In this document: one piece after another, positions 33,767-45,642 of the stretch | How the letters are laid out: each line of letters begins with the position of its first letter | Position numbering within the stretch: the first letter of the stretch is position 1 | Source: Favolaschia claudopus | Taxonomy: Eukaryota; Basidiomycota; Agaricomycetes; Agaricales; Mycenaceae | Assembly: GCA_037176885.1 (NCBI GenBank) | Contig: JAWWNJ010000096.1 | Coordinates: forward strand, 310,001 to 374,000 | DNA length: 64,000 nt | Reading direction: 5' to 3' | Made by a program: the position numbers and the translations under genes | The notes under the pieces: generated by a model | Told to the model about the DNA's origin: nothing | The model's database searches: none | The model's input: the letters and a program-made list of their open reading frames with translations, nothing else

Positions 33767-36505
33767 ATGGCCGACAAGCAGAAGCAAAACGAACCCGCCG
33801 CCGTCGTGGAGAGCCCCGAGAAGGTAGTATCTGACGACAACGGTTCGTTCGTGGACGAGAAGCGCCGTTCGAACTCTGACGCCGACAGTGTCCTCGAGAA
33901 CTCGGAGGGCGTAACTGAGCATGAGCTCGCGACACTGCGACATGTTCGCGACAAAATGCCGTATGTGTTGACTGGCTTTCTTCCTCACAAAAAATTTATC
34001 TTGTCTTTACAGTTGGCAGGCATTCTCTGTCGCGGCCGTCGAGTTCGCGGAGCGATGGACGTACTATGGCACAACGGTCTGTGTTACTAGGCATTTCTAC
34101 TCAGTTCATTGACGTCTCTCTCAACAGAACATATTCAACAACTACATCCGCGCACCCCTTCCCGTTGGATCTCGCGACGGCTCAGTCCCGCGGGAGTTTC
34201 GAGATTCCGGTATCGCGGGGGCCCTCGGTTTGGGACAACAAAAGTCGTTTGCCATCCGTACTGTAAGCCCCACTCCTTCAACCTCACACCTTTCTCTCAG
34301 ATTGTATCCAGTTCAACTCTTTCTTCGTGTTTGTGACGCCCTTCATCGGCGCCATCATTGCAGACACGAAATGGGGTCGCTACAAGACCATCTGCGTCTT
34401 CACAATTGTTGTCTTGTGCGTTCTTCATCTCGCTATTTACTCTTTCAAAGTTACTAACAGAAAATCAGCCTGGGTCATATCATTTTGGTCGCATCTGCGA
34501 CGCCTGCTTCAATTGCCCAACCTCAAACTGCCCTCGGTCTCCTTGTTCTTTCTATTTTTGTGATGGCCGTAAGCCTCTCGTCTATCATTGGCTCGATTCA
34601 AGGTTTATGGTTTTTCGACAGGTCGGCGCTGGGTCAGTCGACCATTTCTGTTTATCAGCAGCAATTTTCTAAACATGCCCGTGTTCACCAGTTCAATCAA
34701 GTCCAATGTTTCACCCATGATTGCTGAACAGTATCAGGGCAAGTTGCGTAAAGGTATAGTTTAATGGTGCTGTTCGATTTCAAACTGGAGTACTAATCTT
34801 CAATCTTATGTGCATAGAGGTCTTACCGTCAGGCGAAACTGTCATCGTCTCACCCAACATCACCGTACAAAGTATCTACCTCTGTATGTCGTCATCTTTT
34901 CCTTTTATCTTGGCTCATCCAATTCAAACCATAAGACTTCTACATGGCTATCAACTTTGGGTCCACCGGCGCCATCAGCGCCTCCTTCCTCGCCCGTGAC
35001 AACGGCTACTGGGTCGCCTACCTCGTCCCCACATGCATCTTCGCCGTAATCCCTATCATCCTCTACCTCTGCCGCAACTCCTACGTCAAAACCCCGCCCC
35101 GTGGTTCAATTATTTTGGAGACCTTCCGCGTTGTCGGGGTCTGTCTTTCTGCTCGGTGGACGTGGAATCCACTCGCACTCATTCGAGAGGTCAGGAGTGA
35201 AGGCTTCTGGGAGCCTGCCAAGCCGAGTGTGTATTTTCTTTTGGATTTTTTGGCTTGTGCGGAATGCATATTACTACAACAGGCTCTTACAAGGGCGGCG
35301 AGCTTCCCGCCAAGATCACTTGGGACGAGGAGTTTGTTGGTGAGGTGAGCCGTACCTTCTCGGCTTGCAAAGTCTTCTTGTTCTTCCCGATCTATTGGCT
35401 ATGTGCGTCCTCCCGAAGATTTTCGCGTTCAGCCCAGCTCACATAATCTAGGTTATTCCCAAATCGATGGAAATCTCGCAACCGTTGCCGCAGGCATGAC
35501 GCTGAAAGGTTCGTACTCAACATCGTTTGATAATGAACATTCAATGAAATGTCAATTTCCATGCAGGAACCCCCAACGACCTGATTCAAAATTTGAACCC
35601 AATCTCTATCATCATCATGATCCCCATCTTCGAGCGCGGTATCTATCCCTTCCTGCGCAGCCGTGGAATCAACTTCACACCCATCAAGCGCATCAGTGCG
35701 GGATTCTTCGTCGCTGGGATGGGTACGAATTATTGTCTTGTCTCGTTCGAACATCTATTCACTATCGTTTGGTATCCCACTGGCAGCGATGGTTTACGCC
35801 GCAGTCCTCCAGTTCTATTTGTACAAGACCTCGCCGTGCGACAACGACCAACCGTCAGCTTGTGAAACGGAAGATCGTCATCCCAATCCCAGGTCCGTAT
35901 TACGTGGTTTGCAAAGATATCCGTCTGACCGTCGGAAAATCTACTTATCAGCCCTATAAACGTATGCAGATACGAATGATTCTTACGGACTACTAGTACA
36001 CTGACAACATCAAAGGTCTGGGTAGCCAGTGGGCCGTATATTCTTGTCGGAATGTCCGAGATCTTTGCCAGCATCACTAGTCTGTACGTTTCAGTTGAAT
36101 TCAACCTCACTTCGTTCAGCGTTTACTCAACCTCTGCAATAGTGAATACGCATTCACCAAGGCTCCGAAGCGCATGAAGTCCGTCGTCATGGCTTTCTCG
36201 CAGTTACAAACTGCCCTCGCCAGCGCACTCAACTTTGCACTGGTCGATGTCAACACCGAGGAAAAGTTCCAGTGGCTGTTTGCCAGCTTTGGTATCATTT
36301 CTTCGGTTTTTGCCGGCATATTCTACTGGAAGTAAGTACTCTTTATTCTTCATTACATGCTCTCCGTCCTCCTACAAAAAATTAATATATTCTTAGCTTC
36401 CGTGAACTTGACGAAGCCGAGGTTCAACTCAACTTGATTGGCACCGGTGAACGAGCGGGCTTTGTTGGAGAGAGAGAGGACGAATCTACGCAGAAGGCTG
36501 CGTAG
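33767..36505 (+). CDS. POT/PTR family proton-coupled oligopeptide transporter
   Basis: Plasma-membrane importer of di- and tripeptides (fungal Ptr2 type). The N-terminus is a charged cytosolic stretch; then WQAFSVAAVEFAERWTYYG carries the E-x-x-E-R-type proton-coupling motif of TM1, followed by FFVFVTPFIGAIIADTKWG (PTR2 signature 1), GLLVLSIFVMA, VGAGSIKSNVSPMIAEQY, FYMAINFGSTGAISASF (the PTR2 second signature region) and, near the end, WVASGPYILVGMSEIFASI and LEYAFTKAPKRMKSVVMAF. The C-terminus is acidic. At least a dozen short introns are needed, among them 35962-36015, and a 10-nt exon at 35952-35961. The start is the Met before ADKQKQNEP. Upstream neighbours are unrelated, but secreted peptidases 8-15 kb downstream would supply its substrates. 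Confidence 0.93.
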
Positions 36506-36958
36506 AACGACTATTACTGTCACGATTTTATCGAAATTTTATGCCATTCATCACTCTTCTGTTTCATTGGCCTGTGGATCGAGCCATTACTAGCAGCGGC
36601 CAGTGTGAAGCGGCGAAACTTGAAGTCTTCCGGAAAGCTCCGAAAACGTGTATAAACGGTTTCAAACCCTTTCCGTTTGGTTTGCCAGATCTCGCAAACG
36701 AAGACGAAATGGTTGGAGCCTTATTATAATCATTCCTGTATGCAAAACCCAGTCTGAAAGCCGCGGCCGGAAGAACAGGAAATTTCCGTTGTTCATCATT
36801 CGGCATCACGAAGCCGAAATAAGACAGCCCGAAACTTCACGGATTATCACTAATTTCCCGGCTCGCTGCTGACGAAGCTAGTTGAATCTGTTCAGTATAA
36901 ATTGCTCTTCCGGAAAGTCAATTTCCAAGCAGTTCTACTCCCCAGAAATCAAAGCGAC
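36506..36958. other. intergenic region upstream of NmrA-like gene
   Basis: 3' flank of the transporter and promoter of the NmrA-like gene. No exon seen. Confidence 0.5.
36896..36902 (+). promoter_or_regulatory. TATA box of the NmrA-like gene
   Basis: TATAAAT lies 57-63 bases before the ATG at 36959, with a pyrimidine-rich leader after it. Confidence 0.6.
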
Positions 36959-38119
36959 ATGACTATCACTCAAGATCCCTCCGCTCCTCTTGTCGCCGTT
37001 GTCGGGGCCACAGGTGCTCAAGGCGGCGCGGTCGTGAACGGTTTAGAGGAGTCCGACAAAGCTTACCGTGTTCGTGGATTTACTCGCGATGGGACGAAAC
37101 CTGTTGCGCAAGAGCTTGCGAAACGCGGGGTTGAAATCATCACCGTGTCGCTGGTGGTAGAAAACAAGGAGGCGGTTTTCAGGGCGTTCGCTGGGGCTGA
37201 CTTCACTTTCGTATGTGCATTTGAATCTGTGTTCACTTTGCTGTCTGTTAACGGATATTAGCTTGTAACCAACTATTTTGAGCATGGCGACAAGCAGAGG
37301 GTACGTGCTCGTCTCGATGGTGCCAATGATGATTATAGACCCACCTGTGCAGGAAGTAAACGAAGGGAAACTTCTTATCGACGCTTCGAAAGCCGCCGGA
37401 GCTTCTCGCATCATCTGGTCTGGTCTCCGCTCGTATGACAAGCTGAGCGGTGGAAGATACCCGAATGCTCATCAGTTCGAGAGTAAAGCCATCGTAACAG
37501 AGTATGCTCGCCAGTGCGGCGTTCCCTTCGTCGACTTGCAAGCCGGCTTCTATGGGACCAACCTGCTCGGCAGCATCCCATTCTTCTACTCGAAGCAAGA
37601 GGACGGGAACTTCGCACTTGCATGGCCGACGGAGCCTACCGTTCGCGTTCCGTACATCGACATTGCTCGCGATTATGGTCTGTGGGCGCGCTATATGCTC
37701 GAACTGCCGACTGCGGAGTTCCCTAATGGCGCCAGCATGATGACGCACAGTGAAATACTCACCGTTGCAGAAATGGCCGCCCAGCTTTCCCAAGGTACGC
37801 AATTTGATGCTGAAGAGTGAATGACTGAAACACTGATACCCTTTCCAGTGACAGGGAAGAAGGTCGTCTTCAAGCGACTAGATATGGATCGATTCATTAA
37901 GAACGTAGAAGCCTCGGGCTTCCCAGCTGAACCGATGGTGGACGTGTGGAAGGCTATAGATGAATTCGGATGTAAGCAGCAACTTTTCTTTTCGTTGCAA
38001 GGTACTCACCACTTGCAGGGCCAACCACCACTTCATGCTCAGTTCTCCCGAGACCCACACGTACGTGGAAGGAGTTTGTCGAAATTTCGGACTGGAGCAA
38101 GGTATTTGGGAGTCAGTAG
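36959..38119 (+). CDS. NmrA-like NAD(P)-binding protein
   Basis: Rossmann-fold atypical short-chain dehydrogenase relative. The dinucleotide-binding loop reads VAVVGATGAQGGAVV (GxxGxxG type) near residue 15, followed by RGFTRDG, where the Arg suits NADP. Later conserved parts are NYFEHGDKQ, ASRIIWSGLRSYD, YGTNLLGSIPFFY and VPYIDIARDYGLW. Introns are at 37211-37261, 37301-37352, one after LSQ (about 37795-37849), and one after DEFG. The last exon ends TWKEFVEISDWSKVFG with a stop at 38117-38119. Members act as redox sensors or as reductases; no catalytic Tyr-x-x-x-Lys is evident, which favours a sensor or regulatory role, but this is inference. Confidence 0.88.
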
Positions 38120-38251
38120 TAGGATTTCAAATTACATTTTTATGATGTGCTTGCGAATACAATATCAATGTCCTGGAGAGAATGTACAGCAGCGTCCTTG
38201 ATCGGTCGAATCCTCGGATACAATACGTGTTGTGGTCCATAAGGAAGGATA

Positions 38252-39610
38252 TCATATCATCACCAGATAATTTGAGGGCACGACTAAGAGTATATATTAG
38301 CGGCGGGACGAATGCACGTAGACGATAGAGCAAGGATGACGACTCACTGCCCAGCGTCCCATCAGCCTTCTTTGCCTGCCACCACTTTCCTTCTTGATCC
38401 TCGATCTCAAGCACCTCGCCCTTGCTGAACGACAACTCGTTAGGGTCTTGCGGAGAGCCTCTGTCTGCGACAAACAAGCATTAACAGAGGGATTTGTGAT
38501 ACAAAAAGAAGAGGGACATACAGGCATGCAACGCTCGTGCGCGCAGAATTGGCTCCTCCTCCAGACTGTAAACACTGTCGCGTCGTGGCGGCGGTGAATC
38601 AGGAACGGAGGTCGGTGGCGGCTGTGGCGGCGGAGAAACAACAATCACACCAGGCAACATGCTGTGGGTGACGCCGCCCTGAATCTTGAGAGATTCCGGC
38701 GATTCAATGTTGATCGGCGTCCGAGTCTTCGAAGCGGGTGACAAAGCAAGTGGCGGAATTAGTATTGAGGGGGGATCGGGAACAGTGAGCATCGGTACAG
38801 GAGGGATCGCTTCGACATATGGTGGATCTGATTCCACGATGATGGATCCTACCAAGCTCTTTCTGCTCGCATTTGAATGCGCTGTCCCGCTTCGCTTTAG
38901 GCTCGCGGCACTCTGCGGACGTTTGAGGCTGCCGATGACGCTCAGCGCGACGCTCCCTCGCTTCGGCTCGTGGATTCCCATGTCCGGCGAGCCGACCCCG
39001 CTCCCCAGCGCGTAGTTTGGCTTACTGATCGTCCCTTGTAGAGTGGCTAGGCTGCGCCGTCTAGGAACAGGAGGCTGCAGGCCCCCGGTACCGAGGCGGT
39101 TTATGAGATGAAGAATGAGTGAGTCGGCCTCGCAGGTGAAATACAGCACCCAGAGGATGTCGACGAGAGCGAGAATCAGATAGCCTGCACCCATAGCCTG
39201 CAATGCCTTCTCAGGTGAGAAGACGCCGGTGTCTGTTCCCTGCACGGCGAAAACGGTAGAGATTACGCCGAACGCGGCGAGTTGAAAACGGGCACTTTGG
39301 ATGGAGTCGGTTGCCACGGAAAGTATGACTCCGATGGTCAGGAATGCCTGGAGCAAGATGGCGAACCAGAGTGAACCGACAGATCGATGGCCGACTGCGA
39401 GGGCATTAGAGAGGTCGAAGCGCCTGGCAAGTAGGACGTACACTGCGCAGTAGCAATTGCTTGGAATATAAACGCCAGAAGCCACCCAAGCTAACACATC
39501 ATTAGCATTCTCAAGCGACAGTGGTTATTTGGACTTGCCAATCCCAATATTGTCGTGGCGAGGAAGAAGTAGTGCGTCCTAAACGGCGAGAAATCGAGAC
39601 GCGGGGGCAT
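38252..39610 (-). CDS. SHO1: Sho1-type osmosensor, four TM helices and C-terminal SH3
   Basis: Plasma-membrane adaptor feeding the HOG MAPK cascade. From ATG 39610 the sequence reads MPPRLDFSPFRTHYFF with TM1 (ATTILGLATWVASGVYI) split by an intron ending near 39494, TM2 (LWFAILLQAFLTIGVIL), TM3 (LAAFGVISTVFAVQG) and TM4 (AGYLILALVDILWVLYF). A long Ser/Pro-rich linker follows. The SH3 domain begins at RARALHAYRG and has DPNELSFSKGEVLEI and GKWWQAKKADGTLGI, ending PSNYLVMI with a stop at 38254-38252. The ALYxY, WW and PSNY elements of a functional SH3 are present (ALHAY is a slight variant). It is convergent with the NmrA-like gene, with only 132 bases between the stops. Confidence 0.93.
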
Positions 39611-40326
39611 GATGGTGGGTGGAGGAGTAAAAAGAACGGACGCGACGCACATCTCTTGAGGGAAACGGAAGATCATGACCAGTGTTCATGATCGAGGGTG
39701 CAGAACGAAGATTGTGATACAAACCCGTTGGTCGCCATCCAAACTAAGGGAAGAGTCCCAGACAGTGAGAAAAGGGTAACCAACACCATGATTGACTCAA
39801 CAGTGTTGTAGGCAGTGTCCATTGAGCTGGTGAGAAAGGTTGCGGCTTAATTTGAGCAGAGCCCTACATCAACTGCATCTGTTGAGGTCGAAGTCCATGA
39901 AATCAGGTTCCCTACCCACAATCTTTTCCCAGTCCGAGCGCGATACCACCAGGGAATTTGGGATCCCGCAGGACTTCAGAATACCAGATAAATATGGGTC
40001 GCTGTCGAGACAGACGGCAACGTACTTCTCACAGTTGCTTGACAGGCACAGGCTTATTCTGAGCCGGACAGATAGACAACTCGAGTGCCATCTACACCTG
40101 TGAGCGAGTTGCGAACGGCCATTAGCGCCCAAACCATCGGAGTCAGACGATGATGAGGCGAAGGGCAGGAGCGATGTTTGTGGTTGATTGGTTGACATCA
40201 CAATCACCGGAACAATCCGAGCACGTGAGTGTTCAACGTTTCAACTTGGAAGAAAATTTTTGCTTTTCATACACATTTTCGCGTAGAATATACATCCAGA
40301 CAAACAAAATACTTTAGCTACACCTC
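39611..40326. other. intergenic region
   Basis: 5' region of SHO1 and 3' flank of the xylanase gene, both on the minus strand. A plus-strand frame at 39840-40103 has no motif. Confidence 0.45.
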
Positions 40327-42353
40327 TTACAAGCATTGGGAGTACTAGAGCGATGTGTTGATGCTCTCGAGGCTAAAAAAATGAAAATATAGAGACGTAC
40401 CCATTGGTTCGAGGCAGCACACTTGTAAGGGCTTGCGCAAGTCTATCAAACACTCGGTGTCAGAGTAGCTGTGATTTTGTGCAGAGAGGAAGAAAGAAGC
40501 ACTCACAGTGGGTCCTGTCCAACCCTGGCCACCACATTGATCTGTGGATGCGAAATGAGTTCAATTCAATCCACCGCAACGAAAAGAAAAGGTAACAGAC
40601 CCCAGTGCTGCGCGACGCCACTACCGCCACCGCCACCGCCACCGCCAGTGGGCTGGCCGCCGGAAGATGTGGTCGTGCTTGTCGTCGTCGTAATAGTAGT
40701 AGTGCCGGAACCACCAGTGTTCAGGGTGCTGACAATTCCGTTGTAAGCGGCCCTTCGGGTCTAATCAACATCGAGGCAACGAGATTGTTCAAGAAAGTAT
40801 ACTTGGGCTGCCAGTTGGCGTCGAAGAGCAAGGGGTTGGTGCTGGCGCGCCACGAGTCGGGGTCGCGGACACCCCAGACGGTGATAGAGACGCAGGCGGG
40901 GGTGTTGAGGCAGGCCTTCACAACGTTTTGGTAGTCAGCCGTAGGGGCGCTGGCGACGTCGAGTTCTACAGCAAAAAGATTCGGAAATCGGATTAATCAT
41001 AGAGCAAAGAGCTACGCACCGGTGACAGCAACATCGACATTGGCAGCCGCGAGAGCAGTGAGAGCGCCTTGGAATCCAGAGGAGCCGCCAGCCTGTCATC
41101 ATCGGATTTGAGACACCATTCAATATATATTGGTTCAGATACAAAACATACGCTGAGATGGGCCTGTGTGCCGATGCCGTCGACGATCTTGCCGTTGGCA
41201 TTGAGCTGGTTAACGAGCTTGACGATACCTTGAACTTTGGCGTTGTTCGAGTCAAGGTTGTAGTCGTTGATGTAGAGCTGTGGGCATGGCAAGCCTAGTC
41301 AATTCTCCGCTCAAAGAGGGGGGATGAACGTTACCTTGACGTCGGGGTCAATGGAGCGGGCGGTCTGGAAAGCAACCGTGAAGGCATCGTTGCCCATGAC
41401 TAGATATTTTCAGTCAGAGATTTATGAAGGAATACCAAGTAGATGATAGCGAACCTTGGGTCCAGTGAGTACTCTGAATTGATTGTCGTCAGTTGCGTTG
41501 TGGCGAAACAAATCGAACGCATGAGTACCTTTATCGATCCATCTTCATTCTACAGGAGCGTGAGTCTCACCGCAACGATGCTGCAAGTAAACAAAACCCA
41601 CAATGTGCTCGTTGACGACATCGATAGCATATAGCTTGCCCTTGTACCGGGTCATGAACTGAGTGATGTGGTTCTACAAGCAAAATGAATGAATGCCCCA
41701 AACCATGTAAAGAAATCGTGGACGCTAACCTTGAGGACGTTGGTGAGGGTGGTCTTGTCGTTGATGTTCCTCACCCATTGCGGAAGTTGTGAATCCCAAA
41801 CTGGCTCAATTTCAGTACGGACGCATGTAGTAGAATTCAATCCTAGTCACCGAAGGTGTGTCCTCGGACGAGCTTGCCATTTGTTTGTGCCCACTGGAAC
41901 AGTGAGACTCGATGAGCGAAGGACTACGAAAAGTTGGGTGCATGATAAGTTACGTTGACGAGATAGTCCGCGCCCGCCCAGTTGAAGCTGTTTTGGGATG
42001 CCTCAATCGTGTCCCACTGAACGAGTATTCGATGAGTACACGTCGTCAAGCTGACCAGCAAATTCCCCCACCTTCATGGAGTTTTCCGGGGTAACGCCAC
42101 CAAAGTCGGCGTTAGTGATAGCAGCATCTTGCGATACCCTGCATATGCCAAACTCATGAATAAAGGTATGTTCATCGCGGCAACAAAGAAAGACGCACGA
42201 GAGACGATTCTGATCAGCAGCAACACCGATGAACTTCTTGCCGTGCTGTTTGAAGAGCGCGTCGATGCTCGTCGCAGCCTGACGCTGTTCGATGGAAGCT
42301 CCCGAGGCGGCGAGGGTGACAGCCAAAAGGACGGAGGCAACGGTGAGTCTCAT
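40327..42353 (-). CDS. secreted GH10 endo-beta-1,4-xylanase with C-terminal CBM1
   Basis: Hydrolyses internal xylan bonds outside the cell. A signal peptide ([18 protein letters not shown]) is followed by the GH10 barrel: [11 protein letters not shown] near the start, [13 protein letters not shown], the acid/base Glu in [31 protein letters not shown] and the nucleophile Glu in [12 protein letters not shown], whose codon is split by an intron at about 40969-41019. The domain ends [10 protein letters not shown]...[10 protein letters not shown] then [11 protein letters not shown] linker of Thr and Ser runs leads into a Gly run. CBM1 follows across three exons: [33 protein letters not shown], with stop at 40329-40327. 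CBM1 has all four Cys and three aromatic binding residues. The Met at 42353 is preferred over one at 42368, because the signal starts there. Confidence 0.94.
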
Positions 42354-42410
42354 TTTGCGTTGCAGCAAGGATTACTGGCGGCAATGGGGAGAATCGCGAG
42401 GACTACGCCT

Positions 42411-42417
42411 CTTTATA
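42411..42417 (-). promoter_or_regulatory. TATA box of the GH10 xylanase gene
   Basis: TATAAAG on the minus strand, about 58-64 bases before the ATG at 42353. Confidence 0.65.
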
Positions 42418-43425
42418 ATGACGAACGACTCGGCTGTCGAAGCTGGAATGGCGTTGTTTTTCCGAAGTTAGTCATCTGAGGTGGTAGATTGAGGGAGACG
42501 GTGTGGAGGGAAAACGTCGGAAATGCATCCCCAGATGTTCATTGGAGGCTAAAGGTGGGTAAGAAGAAGGCAAAGTGGTGAACACGAAAGTAGACAGGGG
42601 CTTACAGAAGAAGCGCCAAGCCATGTTCCGTCGATCAAGTGATACTGCCAAGCCAAAGAGCGCTGCGCGAGTTGACCCTTGAGGAGTTGGCGCGTTAGAT
42701 CCTTGTGGATGTTCTCAAAAGTCAGAGGCGCTACAAAACATAGCGAACAGTAAGCAAGCCTTTCGAGCAAGTTTTCTGGATCGACAGACCAGCAAGTTGA
42801 ATGACAAAGGGCTTGGCACCGCGGGATATTACCGGGTCGGGAATACTTGTCCACGTTTCGGCTTATATACGGTGCCACGTGTTGGCCACGCGAGAGTTGC
42901 CAAAAGTTTTGAGCGAGCCTTCAAGTTTGAGAGAGAGAAAATCAGGATGTGAATGCCTGACATCTCAGAAAAACAAGAGTCCAATGCCACAGTGAACTGA
43001 ACAAGAGCTCAAGCGCTCAGCATCCAATCTTCAGCCGAATTTGCGCTGTCGAAGACATAGCACGCTAGCGGACTCTTTCGAAATCGTCGCCAGTCCATAG
43101 TCAGTCCACCCACACCTGACTCTGACACGGAGCAATACAGAAAACCAATAAAAGAAACAGCGCACCGATTTCAAAAAAAGTCACCTGGAGGTCAGAAACC
43201 GATAGACCTTAGCGGACTTCACAAGGAGCGGCAGAGTGGTTGAACATCATGCTACATAGAGTGTTGATCTTGTTCGTGGCGCAAATCGTGGTGTTGTGGT
43301 TGGGAGGAAGCCATGGTTTTGTCATTGTTTGGTTCAATATCAAACAAATCATGATGTTACGAGATGACGCGGTCACATGGTTGACTGAAAATTTGATTCA
43401 AGGCTATCTTAGTGTCTACAAATTC
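42418..43425. other. intergenic region between xylanase and sedolisin-like gene
   Basis: Upstream of the xylanase promoter and 3' of the S53 gene, both minus strand. A minus-strand stretch near 42720-42600 (TFENIHKDLTRQLLKGQLAQ) looks coding-like but has no start, splice partners or family. Confidence 0.4.
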
Positions 43426-45642
43426 CTGGTGACCTCCAGAAGTGTTGCATAAATCGGTGACCCCATCCCTGTCGCCTATCACGGATGTCAAAAAAAAGCC
43501 TAACAACTGTAAAATGGAGCTTACTGGATCCCACCCAGTCGTCGCATTGAACTCGAACTGAGGGCAAAAACTATTGTCATTCCCTAACATGAAATCAGCG
43601 GCTTATTCCCAATAATTCAAAAAATGAACGAAAACTCACCAGCCACAATGTCATTAAAAGCTTGTGGACTCTGATAAATCATCGGGTTAAGGAATCCCAG
43701 GCCAGGTTTGCCCGCAGCAACGCGCTCGCTTGTAAGCAGTGCGACGATACTCGCAAATACAGCAGCGCTGCGAGAAGCTGACTTGCTCTCATCCATGATT
43801 GTTCCTTGAAGAACGTAGGGAACTGCGCCAATTGCTGATACATCAGGGACTAAATAAGGCGGTCAGTGATTGCCTAGCTCAGGTACGTGAAAAATGAGAC
43901 ACAGACCTGCACGACCCGAGATGTTGAATGGCGCATCCGATGTCGTACCGGTAGCGCTGAGCCAACCTTGAACTGCGTCATCTTGATAAGCGGGTCGCTC
44001 GAATATGGTGGAAAACCCTCCTCCTCCAGCAGCGAGGGAGCTTTCTTGAGACTCATCCGGGTCGAACTCGGTTCCTCCCACGGCCGTTACACTGCGAAAG
44101 ACACCGTTAGTTTTCAGTTATTTTTGAAAGACGAAAAGACAAACAATGGACAGGATGCCGGAAAAGATGCAGTCCAATCTCCACAGCTAAATATTGAAGG
44201 TGCTGTCACGATATACGACACCCCGCGCGCGGCAAGTTGGGCGTAAGCGTTGCACACAGATCTGTAGAGTATCCCGTATATGTCAAAATTCCGATCGGCT
44301 CAAATGAGCACAGGCGACTCACACCATCAGCGCAGCAGGGGAGAAATCCTCCGGCAGAGCACCAAACGTATTCAGCACCGTCGAGGGCGGGTTCTCCATC
44401 TCGAGCAAGAAATTCGCTTGGTCAAGGTAGTCGTCGAGACTACCAGAGAAGTCCGAGAAGCCCACGCCAAAATATGTTACTGGGATGCCTGTGGCAAGGC
44501 CGACAGTTAATTGAACGTTGATGTTCTGGAAGAATGAGTATGAGGTCAAGCGGAGAAATAAGCGCGGTATGTGTACGAACGGCATCTCCCGAAGTATCAA
44601 CGGGAAGCTGGTTATCCACCCCGTCGTTGATGGATTCGAAGCTGTGTTGCAGCTGATTTCTGTTGAAAATGCAGCAAGAGACAGAACTCACTGATAGGTC
44701 GTGTCCGGATTGATGTCAGGACGATATGTTTGAAGGAATTGCTAGCGTTCGAATTCATATCCAGTACTAAAAATGTTAACGAATGCTCACTTTGAGGTCG
44801 CGATGATTTGCGAAGGCGTCGTTGAAACCCGACACTCCTAGGCCGCTGGATACGGATTTTGCAGGCGTAGCGGGAATCCCGTAAAGCTCTTGTATGCAAG
44901 TAGGTGTCCACTGCGAAGTTCCTCGACAGTCGGCAGAGATAGATCGAGCCGTTTTCGTAGACGGTTGACTTTGAACGAGAGGCTCGCTTTCAGAGGCGGT
45001 GGGAAAACTATCATGAAGTCGATATTGCATTGCAATTCGTCGGGTGTTGCGAGGAGGAGAATGAATAAAGACGAACCTGACTGTCGGATGTATCCACTGA
45101 ACATGGGATTTCAAAGAGCTGGGGATCGAGTACGTCAGAGTCCGCACGACCTTCGACTTAGTGGCCTCATGTTGAAATGTCGAAAAGTCCGCCTCAAGAA
45201 GGCTGTTAGCCTGAGAGACGGTCAAATTGACCATCAGCCAGTTGCCAGAAGAAACCGTGCTCGAAGCCACAAGGCCATTGGAAGTGAGCCATGAATTGAC
45301 GCGTGAAACTGTGTCTTCGGTCGGCGCTACGAATTTGTGGATCTGGACACCCTCTCAGTCGCGAATACAATGAGAATTCATCCAAGTCAACAAACCCACC
45401 TCCTCCTTCGATAGATACTGCCCATAGCGAGAGCTTCCCGGTGTACTAATTGCATGAACTGTATCGCGAAGGCCAGCAATGTTGTTTTCAACCAGAGCAA
45501 AACGCAATCTGAGGAATTGATCTGCTGGCGCGGTACCAAGGCGTGCGAAACCAGCAGGCGGAGTTGCGCGACGCTCCAACACCACCGTTTCGGCAGTGGC
45601 GGCGGCAACACTCAGAGCAAAGAATGCAAAGAACGGCAGCAT
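43426..45642 (-). CDS. sedolisin-family (S53) protein, catalytic residues degenerate
   Basis: The signal peptide (MLPFFAFFALSVAAATA) and activation-peptide domain (TPGSSRYGQYLSKEE, NSWLTSNGLVAS) match the prokumamolisin region. The peptidase fold is clear: PDCRGTSQWTPTCIQELYGI, LGVSGFNDAFANHRDLK, VQLTVGLATGIPVTYFGVG, FPASCPFVTAVGGTEF, GFSTIFERPAYQ, VPDVSAIGAVPYV, ERVAAGKPGLGFLNPMIYQ and GWDPATGMGSPIYATLLE, with stop at 43428-43426. In active members the Glu/Asp pair sits in GEANLDIQY; here it is GDANINVQL (E to D, D to N). The oxyanion motif SGDSG is replaced by TAPSIF, and the GTSASxP serine loop by SASRSAAVF, keeping a Ser. The reading frame is otherwise whole across about ten short introns, so this looks like a translated pseudopeptidase rather than a decayed gene. 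Confidence 0.88.

Noticed and set aside
42549..42878. 109-codon minus-strand frame upstream of the xylanase
   Set aside because: One stretch looks coding-like, but there is no signal, domain or splice continuity to either neighbour.
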